A stretch of DNA of 64,000 bases from UBA2241 sp963777895. Its GTDB lineage: Bacteria; Actinomycetota; Thermoleophilia; UBA2241. The number at the start of each line of letters is the position of its first letter. The first letter of the stretch is position 1. The notes below the pieces were generated by a model. It searched no databases. It saw nothing but the letters and a program-made list of their open reading frames with translations, and was not told the DNA's origin. The stretch lies in contig CAVZSF010000005.1 of NCBI GenBank assembly GCA_963777895.1, positions 1,054,001 to 1,118,000 of the forward strand, given 5' to 3'. Position numbers and translations under genes: made by a program. This document shows, in pieces, positions 35,435-43,239 of the stretch.

Positions 35435-37125
35435 GTGAAGAACCTCAACAAGCGATGGGCCGCGCTGCTCGTGCTCGTGGTCGTCGCTCGCGGTCGCCAT
35501 GGTCGCGCTCGCGGCTTGCGGCGGAGGACGAGGGCACCGGCACCACGACCGACGAAGGCACGCCCAAGCCGGGCGGCGTCTACAACTTCGCCATGGCCGC
35601 CAACCCGCTGGCGATCGACGCCGTCGGCGTGCAGGAGAGCGAAGGCTGGCAGGTCGCCCACAACGTGCTCGAGGGCCTCGTCGCTTACGAGCAGGACGAC
35701 AGCGGCGGCATGCAGGCCGTGCCGAAGATCGCCGAGAGCTGGGAGCCCAACGAGGACGCGACCGTCTGGACCTTCAAGCTGAAGAAGGGCGTCATGTTCC
35801 AGGCGCCGGTCAGCCGTGAGGTCGTCGCCCAGGACTTCGTCGACTCGTGGAACCGCGCGACCGATCCGGACAACGGCTCCTACACGTCGTACGTCCTCGC
35901 CCCGATCAAGGGCGCCGACGACGGCGGCTACTGGGACAGCAAGGACGGCCTCACCGGCGTCAAGGCGATCGACGACTACACGCTCGAGGTCACGCTGCGC
36001 TACGCGTTCGCCGAGTTCGCGCAGACCCTCGGCCACCCGGTCGCCTCGGTCACGCCGGTCGACTACATCAACGAGATCGGCGCCAAGGACTACAACCGCA
36101 AGCCCGTCGGCACCGGCCCGTTCATGGTCAAGGAGTGGAAGAACAACCGCTACATCGACCTCGTCAAGAACCCGGACTACTGGGACACCGAGAACGCCGC
36201 GTACCTCGACGAGGTCTACATGCCAGATCATCCCCGAGACGCTCGACGCAGTGGCTCGAGTTCCAGAAGGGCACGATCGACTACTGCGCCGTGCCGCCGG
36301 GCCAGGTCGCGGTCGCCGAGACCATGCCGGAGGTCACGAGCGGCGAGTGGACCGCCAAGACAGTGGCCGAGCTCTCGACCGCGTTCGTACGGCTTCAACA
36401 TGAACAACCCGATCGTCGGCGCTCCGGCGGCGACCAGGGCCTCGAGCTCCGCAAGGCCCTGACGATGTCGACCGACGCCGAGAACGTCATCAACGTCGTC
36501 AACGAGGGCGTCGTCGCTGCCGGCCACCGGCATCGTCCCCGAGGGCATCCCGGGCTACGAGCCCGACCAGTCGCCGTACTCGTACGACCCCGAGGCGGCC
36601 AAGGAGATCGTCGCCGGCATCGGCGACGTGCCGACGCTCCGCGTACTGGTACAACACCGACGAGGGCCACCAGAAGATCGGCCGAGGTGCTGCAGGCCGG
36701 CTGGAAGGCCGTCGGCTTCGACATCGAGCTCTCGAACTACGAGTGGGGCACCTACCTCGACATGCTCGCCAAGAGCGAGAAGGGCGACGCGAGCAGCGCG
36801 CAGGTCTTCCGCATGGGCTGGATCGCCGACTACCCGTCGCTGGACAACTTCCTCTACCCGCTGTTCCACAGCTCGCAGTCGGCGACGATGTACACGTTCT
36901 ACAACAACCCCGAGTTCGACGACCTGGTCGTCCAGGCCCGTCAGACGACGGACGAGACGCAGCGCCGCAACCTCTACCTGCAGGCCGAGAAGCTCATGCT
37001 CGACGGACGCGCCGTGCATCCCGATCTACTACTACCGGGTCTTCCGCATGACCAACAACCGCCTCGGCGGCTTCGTGCACGACCCGATGGCGCAGATCGA
37101 CTTCTGGAAGATGTGGGTCAAGTAA
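35435..37125 (+). CDS. oppA: peptide ABC transporter substrate-binding lipoprotein (about 10 frameshifts)
   Basis: An extracellular solute-binding family 5 lipoprotein. After MKNLNKRWAALLVLVVV a lipobox VALAAC is restored by removing one base near 35486. The body shows PKPGGVYNFAMAANP, WEPNEDATVWTFKLKKGV, DFVDSWNRATDPDNG, GTGPFMVKEWKNNRYIDLVKN, LRKALTMSTDAENV, IPGYEPDQSPYSYDPEAA and MGWIADYPSLDNFLYP. About nine single surplus bases plus one ambiguous event (near 36428) break the frame, yet the protein is preserved throughout at about 560 residues. The pattern argues for consensus errors rather than decay. A strong terminator follows. Confidence 0.85.
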
Positions 37126-37196
37126 GGACCCGACAGGCCGTGTGCGGCTTGCGTATGCAGTCGTGAATATCTAGACTGCAGCGCGGCCGTTACAGT

Positions 37197-37239
37197 GGTG
37201 GCCCGCCGCTGGTGACCAGCGGCGGGCCACCGCCGTTTT
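37197..37239 (+). terminator. intrinsic terminator between oppA and oppB
   Basis: GGTGGCCCGCCGCTGG (37197-37212) pairs perfectly with CCAGCGGCGGGCCACC (37216-37231) around TGA and is followed by GCCGTTTT. It should reduce transcription from oppA into the permease and ATPase genes. Confidence 0.85.
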
Positions 37240-37304
37240 CCGGGCCGGTCGCAGCTGTTCGCGCGGCCGTTACCGGGGATGCACGGTCGACGTCCAGGCT
37301 GAGG

Positions 37305-37310
37305 TAAAGT
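37305..37310 (+). promoter_or_regulatory. -10 element of oppB (leaderless start)
   Basis: TAAAGT lies exactly six bases before the oppB ATG. No ribosome site is visible. Together with the terminator upstream it implies a separate oppBCDF transcript. Confidence 0.4.
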
Positions 37311-37316
37311 AGCGCG

Positions 37317-38298
37317 ATGCTGTCCTATATCGTCAGACGGCTGCTGCAGCTGTTCATCGTCCTCTTCGGGGTCAGCGTCATCACGTTCGTCATGCTGTAC
37401 GTGATCCCGGGCGACCCGGCGCGCATGCTCGCCGGCAAGAACGCGACGCGCCGAGAAGATCCAGGCGATCCGCGAGCAGAAGGGTCTCGACAAGCCCGTC
37501 TACGTGCAGTACGGGGTGTGGGTCAACGGGCGTGGCGCAGGGCGACCTGGGCGAGTCCTACTACCTGCAGCAGGACGTCTCCGAGATGATCAAGGAGAAC
37601 GCGCCCGAACACGATCCAGCTCGCGCATCGCGGCCGTCCTCATCGAGATGCTCGGCATCCCGCTCGGCATCTACTCCGCCCTTGCGCCAGTACACGTTCT
37701 GGGACACGGCGCTCACCACCTCGGCGCTCATCATCTGGGGCATCCCCGTGTTCGTGCTCGGCGTCTTCATGCAGTGGTTCTTCGGCCTCAAGCTGACGCA
37801 GTGGACGGGGATCGACATCTTCCCGCTCACCGGCGCCGGCGAGAACGTGCTCTGGATCATCCCGGCCTCGTGGGAGAGCTTCATGACGCTGGTGCTGCCG
37901 GCCGTCACGCTGGGCCTCATCGAGGTGGCGTACATCTCGTACATGCAGCGCGCCTCGATGCTCGAGGTGATCCGCTCCGACTACATCCGCACGGCGCGCG
38001 CCAAGGGACTCGCGCGAGCGCAAGGTCGTCGGCAAGCACGCCTTCAAGAACGCCGTCATCCCCGTCATGACGATCGCCGGCATCGACCTCGGCGCCCTCA
38101 TGGGCGGCGCGATCCTCACCGAGACGGTGTTCTCGCGCCCGGGCATCGGCCTCATGATCTACGAGGCGATCGGGCGCCGCGACGCGCCGGTCATCGCCGG
38201 CGGCGTCCTGTTCGCCACCGTCGTCTACGTGTTCGCGAACCTGTTCGTCGACCTCGGCTACGCGGCCGGTCGACCCGCGCATCAGGCTGGAGGAGTAG
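37317..38298 (+). CDS. oppB: peptide ABC transporter permease OppB-type (7 frameshifts)
   Basis: An inner-membrane permease of the dipeptide/oligopeptide class. The N-terminus LSYIVRRLLQLFIVLFGVSV and IPGDPARMLAGKNAT are typical of OppB/DppB; later parts are QYTFWDTALTTSALI, the EAA loop (YIRTARAKGL, then KHAFKNAVIPVMT) and TETVFSRPGIGLMIYEAI. Seven single surplus bases (near 37452, 37530, 37603, 37634, 37684, 38013 and 38272) break the frame; removing seven gives exactly 325 codons, the normal size. The stop is one base before the oppC start. Confidence 0.85.
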
Positions 38299-38299
38299 C

Positions 38300-39329
38300 G
38301 TGGCCGGCGACGACTACGGCGAGAAGCCCGCGCTCCACGGCTCGTCGAACATCGACGAGGTGGCCGGCGTCAGCGGCGTCAGCGAGCTGGACATCCTCGA
38401 GGCCAGGCCGCGCGATGGCCGAGGGCTGGCGACGCCAAGCCGCTCGGCCCCTGGGCCGACACGTGGCGGCGGCTCAAGAAGAACAAGCTCGCCCTCGTCG
38501 GGCTCGGCATCATCATCGTCTTCATGGTCGTCGGGCATCATCCAGGTGATCGCCTATCCGCTCACCGACGGCCGCGGGCTCACGCCGTACGACCCGAACG
38601 CGGTCAACTACGACGCTAGTCGCCGACGGCCACGGCTCGCCGCCGAGCTTCGAGCACCCCATGGGCACCGACTACCTCGGCCGCGACATCCTCTCGCGCG
38701 CCCTGGTCGCGACACGCATCTCGCTGCTCGTCGGCGTCATCGCCGTCGCCATCGCGTTGGTCATCGGGCTTATCGCGGGGCCGGTCTCGGGGTACTACGG
38801 GGGGGTGGTCGACAGCGTCATCATGCGACTGGCCGACATCTTCTTCGCCTATCCCGTACATCCTGTTCGTGCTGCTCATCATGACCGTGCTCGGCCCCGG
38901 CTTCGTGAACGTCTTCCTCGCCATCGGCATCCTCAGCTGGGCGAGCTTCGCGCGCCTCGTCCGCGGGCAGGTCCTGAGCGTCAAGGCCATGGAGTACGTC
39001 GAGGCCGCGCGCGCCCAGGGCGCCAGCGACCTGCGCATCATCTTCCGGCACGTGCTGCCCAACAGCATGGCTCCCGTCTACGTCACCATGGCCATGTCCG
39101 TCGGCGGCGCCATCGTCACCGAGGCCGCCCTGAGCTTCCTCGGCATCGGCATCCAGCCGCCCAACGCGAGCTGGGGCAAGATGATCGCCGACTACCTGCA
39201 ACTACCTGTGGGCGGGGAGCTGGTGGATGGTCTTGTTCCCCAGCGTCGCTGCTGACGGTCACCGTGTTCGGGTTCATCTCGTTCGGCAACGGCCTGCGCG
39301 ACGCCACCGACCCGAAGCTGAAGGAGTAG
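38300..39329 (+). CDS. oppC: peptide ABC transporter permease OppC-type (7 frameshifts)
   Basis: A membrane permease partner of OppB. It shows WRRLKKNKLALVGLGIIIV, HPMGTDYLGRDILSRALVATR, PVSGYYGGVVDSVIMRLAD, the EAA loop (EYVEAARAQGASDLRIIFRH) and LSFLGIGIQPPNASWGKMI, with AGSWWMVLFPS near the end. Seven single surplus bases between about 38410 and 39240 break the frame; removal gives exactly 341 codons. The start is GTG at 38300, one base after the oppB stop, and oppD begins four bases after the stop. Confidence 0.85.
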
Positions 39330-39332
39330 CAC

Positions 39333-40373
39333 GTGGCTGAACGCCTGCTCGAGGTCACGGACCTCTCGACCCACTTCTTCACCCACGCCGGCGTGGTCAA
39401 GGCGGTCAACGGCGTGAGCTTCACGCTCGACCACGAAGAGACGCTCGGCATCGTCGGCGAGTCCGGCTCGGGCAAGACGGTCGCGGCGCTGTCGCTCATG
39501 CGGCTGATCCCCGACCCGCCGGGCAAGGTCGTCGCCGGCGACATCCTGCTCGCACGGCCGCGACCTGCGCACGCTCGAGCGAGGACGAGATGCGCGACGT
39601 CCGCGGCAACGACATCGCGATGATCTTCCAGGACCCGATGACCAGCCTGAACCCGGTCTTCAAGATCGGCGACCAGATCGCCGAGGCGATCATCGCTGCA
39701 CCAGGACAAGTCGCAAGGACGAGGCGTGGGAGCTGGCCGCCGAGCTGCTCGCGCGCGTCGGCATCCCCGACGCGAAGGCAAGCGCGTCAACCAGTACCCC
39801 TTCGAGTTCTCCGGCGGCATGCGGCAGCGCGCCATGATCGCCATGGCGATCAGCTGCAACCCCGACATCCTGATCGCCGACGAGCCGACGACGGCGCTCG
39901 ACGTCACCATCCAGGCCCAGATCATCGACGTGATGAGGGAGATGCAGGCGCAGTACCAGCACGCGGCGTGATCCTCATCACCCACGACCTCGGCGTCGTC
40001 GCCGAGATCGCCGACAAGGTGATGGTCATGTACGGCGGCCGCACCGTCGAGTACGGGCCGATCGACGAGATCTTCTACAACGCCGCATCATCCGTACACG
40101 TGGGGCCTGCTCGGCTCGCTGCCGCGTCTCGACCTCGACCGAGAAGCACGCGGCTCGACGCCGATCAAGGGCCAGCCGCCGGACCTGCTCCTGCTGCCGC
40201 CCGGGCTGCCCGTTCGTCGGGCGCTGCGCCTACGAGCGGCCCGCAGTGCCGCGACGAGCTGGCCCGCGCACGAGGTGGTCGGCCCGGAGCACGGCGTGCA
40301 CTGCTGGATCCCCAAGGCCGAGCGCGAGCAGATCCGCGCCAGCATCCCGCGCTTCAAGGAGCGGGTCGCGTGA
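39333..40373 (+). CDS. oppD: peptide ABC transporter ATP-binding protein OppD-type (about 12 frameshifts)
   Basis: A cytosolic ATPase that powers OppBC. Walker A is GESGSGKTVAALSLMRL, Q-loop IFQDPMTSLNPVF, signature FSGGMRQRAMIAMA, Walker B DILIADEPTTALDV and H-loop VILITHDLGVVAEI. The C-terminal oligopeptide domain has TPIKGQPPDLL and a cysteine cluster CPFVGRC...QCRDEL...HCW, an arrangement associated with Fe-S clusters in this family. About twelve frame breaks occur; nine are single surplus bases and three fit either two surplus or one missing base. The reconstructed product has about 343 residues. Its stop overlaps the oppF start. Confidence 0.82.
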
Positions 40374-41469
40374 GCCTGCTCGAGGTCCAGCATCTGAAGA
40401 AGTACTTCCCTATCAAGACCGGCGTGCTCAAGCGGACCACCGGTCACGTCTACGCGGTCGACGACATCTCGCTTCTCGATCGAGACAGGGCGAGACGCTC
40501 GGGCTCGTCGGCGAGAGCGGCTGCGGCAAGTCCACCACCGGCCGCGCGATCCTGCGGCTCATCGCGCCGACCGCCGGCCGCGTCACGTTCGACGGCACCG
40601 ACGTGACCAACGCCTCACGCAGCGACCTCCAGCGCCTGCGCCGCGACATGCAGATCATCTTCCAGGACCCCTACGCTTCGCTGAACCCGCGCATGCGCGT
40701 GAAGAACATCATCGGCGAGCCGCTGCGCATCCACGGCATCGGGACAGACGAGGAGCGCAAGAAGCGCGTGTTCGAGCTGCTCGAGACCGTCGGCCTCAGC
40801 GCCGAGCACGCCGAGCGGTATCCGCACGAGTTCTCGGGCGGGCAGCGCCAGCGCATCGGCATCGCCCGCGCCCTCGCGCTCAACCCGAAGTTCATCGTCT
40901 GCGACGAGCCGGTCAGCGCCCTCGACGTCTCGATCCGGGCCCAGGTCATCAACCTGCTCGAGGACCTGCAGGACGAGCTGGGCCTCACCTACCTCGTTCA
41001 TCGCGCACGACCTCTCGGTGGTCAAGCACATCTCCGACCGCGTCGCCGTGATGTACCTCGGCAAGATCGTCGAGATCGCCGGCAGCGACGTGCTCTACGA
41101 CCGGCCGCAGCACCCCTACACCGAGGCCCTGCTCTCGGCCGTGCCGATCCCCGACCCGCGTACCGAGCGCGCGCGGCGGCGCATCATCCTCGAGGGCGAC
41201 GTGCCGAGCCCCGCCAATCCCGCCCAGCGGTTGCGTGTTCCATCCGCGGTGTCCGCGGGCGCACGAGATCTGCACGACCGCGATGCCGACGCTGGCGAGC
41301 ACGGGCGGCGATGGAGGGCGAGCACCACGAGGTCGCCTGCTACTTCCCGGCCCGCTTCCACGATGGCAAGCGCAGCGTGAGCGAGAAGCCCTTCCTCGAC
41401 GCGGCGCCCGATGACGCCACAGGCGCGCGCGCGTTCCAGCGCGAAAAGGATGCCGGCGAGTCGCCCTGA
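40370..41469 (+). CDS. oppF: peptide ABC transporter ATP-binding protein OppF-type (5 frameshifts)
   Basis: The second cytosolic ATPase of the transporter. It shows LLEVQHLKKYFPIKTGVLKR, Walker A GESGCGKSTTGRAILRL, IFQDPYASLNPRM, signature FSGGQRQRIGIARAL, Walker B FIVCDEPVSALDVS and FIAHDLSVVKHISDRVAVMY. The C-terminal SGCVFHPRCPRAHEIC motif is restored by removing a surplus base near 41222. Five single-base removals give exactly 365 codons. It ends the opp gene run; the next gene starts 46 bases later. Confidence 0.85.
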
Positions 41470-41515
41470 CCGCTTCACGTGCGGCCGCCGTGCCTTGGCC
41501 GCTTCAGCTGATCGT

Positions 41516-42508
41516 ATGAACGTCGCACCGATCCATCATCACCATCGCCCGTCGGACCACCGGCCGGTCTCGCTGCGCCTCGTCGGTCTGGCGGCCGCCG
41601 TGCTGGCGCTGCTCGCGTGTCTGGCGCTCCTTGCCGCCTGCGGCGGAGACGGGGACGGCGGGACGACGTCGTCGCCCGCCGTCCTGGCACGCGTCGACGG
41701 CGAGCCCGTGACGCAGGCCGACGTCGACCAGGTGCTCGCCGAGCGGCGCCTCGCGGGGCAGGCGGTCGACACGAAGAAGGCGGCCAAGGCGGCGCTTGAC
41801 GAGGCGATCGAGCGGGTCCTCGTCACGCGCGAGGCGGAGCGGCTCGGCCTCAGTGTGGGCGACGCGGACATCAGGGCGCGCATCGGCGAGGTCCGCGACC
41901 GGCTCGGGGGCGCCGACCTGCTGGCCGCGATGCTCGAGAGTGTCAAGATGACGCAGCAGCAGCTTCGCGACGGTTCTTCCTACGGTCTGCTGCGCGACCG
42001 CCTCCGTGACGCCAAGTTCCCCGACGTGGCCGCCGGCGACGCGGCCGTACGAAGCTTCTACGAGCGCCACCGGGATGAAGTCTTCACTGAGCCTGCCGCC
42101 GTTCGCCTCGGCAGTATCGCCTTCCGCGGCATCAATGCGGCGAACGGGGTGCACGAGAAGCTCGTCAAGGGCGCCGCATTCGACGAGATGGCGCGCATGT
42201 ACAGCGTCGACCCGGCGACGAAACAGAGCGGCGGCATGCTCGGCTGGGTGCGCGCAGACTCGCTGCCCGGGCCGCTCGCCGAAGCTGTCGCCAGGCTCGA
42301 GCCCGGACAGCTCTCGGACGTGGTCGAAGGACCCGGTGGCTGGTACGTCCTGAAGCTCTACGACCGTCGCGCCGAACAGGTCACCCCGTTCGCCAAGGTC
42401 GAGGCCGCGCTGCGCAAGGAGCTCGACCAGAGGGCGCGCCTCAAGGAGCTCGAGCGCTGGCTGGAGCGCGCCCGCGGGCGCGCCGAGGTGCAGCTGCTCG
42501 AGGGCTGA
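41516..42508 (+). CDS. PrsA/SurA-like peptidyl-prolyl isomerase lipoprotein
   Basis: A 330-residue exported folding factor. The N-terminus has a His-rich stretch followed by a signal peptide with lipobox LLAAC at about residue 44. A SurA-N-like helical region (residues about 60-190) precedes a parvulin rotamase domain (about 195-290) with the pattern VRLGSIAFRG, FDEMARMYSVDPATKQSGGMLGWV and GQLSDVVEGPGGWYVLKLYD. It is predicted to be lipid-anchored on the outer face of the membrane and to help secreted proteins fold. In-frame sequence upstream of 41516 lies within oppF and is not used. Confidence 0.88.
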   Translation: MNVAPIHHHHRPSDHRPVSLRLVGLAAAVLALLACLALLAACGGDGDGGTTSSPAVLARVDGEPVTQADVDQVLAERRLAGQAVDTKKAAKAALDEAIERVLVTREAERLGLSVGDADIRARIGEVRDRLGGADLLAAMLESVKMTQQQLRDGSSYGLLRDRLRDAKFPDVAAGDAAVRSFYERHRDEVFTEPAAVRLGSIAFRGINAANGVHEKLVKGAAFDEMARMYSVDPATKQSGGMLGWVRADSLPGPLAEAVARLEPGQLSDVVEGPGGWYVLKLYDRRAEQVTPFAKVEAALRKELDQRARLKELERWLERARGRAEVQLLEG

Positions 42509-42610
42509 GCGCGCGCGGTATCGTTCGACGGGCTATCCGGCCCGGCGCGCGGCCGGCATCGACCTGCTGTCGCAGGGGGCGCTGAAGGCGCAAGGCGTAC
42601 ACCTCCACGT

Positions 42611-42619
42611 TGGTATACT
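42611..42619 (+). promoter_or_regulatory. extended -10 promoter of the LapA-like gene
   Basis: TG-G-TATACT is an extended -10 element 26 bases before the ATG, with a GTGAGGGG ribosome site between them. No -35 box is apparent. Confidence 0.5.
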
Positions 42620-42645
42620 CGCGACCACAACGCGGTGAGGGGCAC

Positions 42646-43179
42646 ATGAAGAACGCACTCATCATCCTGGGGGTCGTCGCCGGCGTGCTCGTCTTGATCG
42701 GCGCGTTCAACGCCGACGTCATGGTCGACATCGACCTGCTTGCCGGCACGGTCTCGGTGTCTCTCTTCTGGCTTTCGGTCGCCGCCGCCGCGGGCGTCGG
42801 CCTCGCGGCGGTTGCCGGCTGGACCCTGGGACGCCTCGAGGGTGGTAACAGGCACCGGAAGCTCGAAGGCGAGCTGGAAAGCACCTACCGCCGGCTCAGA
42901 GAAGCCGAGGCGCAAGCTCCCCGGGTCGCGGCGCCGATCCCGGTCGTGGCGGTCGAGCCGCCGGCGCAGGACCAGACGCTCGAGACGCCGGCGCCGGCGC
43001 CAGACGAGACGCTCGAGACGCCAGCCGAGCCGGTGACTGTGGAGATCCCCGCGGAGGCGGTGACCGTGGAGCAGCCGGTCGAGCCGGTGACCGTCGAGCT
43101 GCCGGCTGAAGCGGCGAACGTCGAAGGACCAGCCGGCGGCGAGCAGCCGCCCGGCGACGGCGCGCCGCGCGACGGCTGA
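42646..43179 (+). CDS. LapA-domain membrane protein with a VTVE repeat tail
   Basis: A 177-residue protein. Residues 1-70 are a LapA/DUF1049-like module: hydrophobic helix LIILGVVAGVLVLIGAF, a short loop, and a second helix from SVSLFWLSVAAAAGVG, then a short coiled segment. The remaining 90 residues are Pro/Glu/Val-rich and repetitive, with an 18-residue unit EPVTVEIPAEAVTVEQPV followed by EPVTVELPAEAANVEGPA. The tail is expected in the cytosol and looks disordered. It lies between the PrsA-like gene and recJ. The function of bacterial LapA-domain proteins is linked to cell-envelope assembly; none is assigned here. Confidence 0.7.
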   Translation: MKNALIILGVVAGVLVLIGAFNADVMVDIDLLAGTVSVSLFWLSVAAAAGVGLAAVAGWTLGRLEGGNRHRKLEGELESTYRRLREAEAQAPRVAAPIPVVAVEPPAQDQTLETPAPAPDETLETPAEPVTVEIPAEAVTVEQPVEPVTVELPAEAANVEGPAGGEQPPGDGAPRDG

Positions 43180-43239
43180 GCCGTTCGTCGCCGGCGCATC
43201 CGTCGGCCTCGCGCGGTAGACTCTGTCCGTGATGCTGGC

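Noticed and set aside
35435..41469. The opp genes as genuine pseudogenes
   Set aside because: Protein sequence is preserved to the residue in every frame, with single-base gains only and no stop substitutions; neighbouring essential genes show the same error type.
35435..41469. Programmed +1 frameshifting
   Set aside because: Five to twelve sites per gene at varied contexts without a common slippery codon or stop is not compatible with a programmed mechanism.
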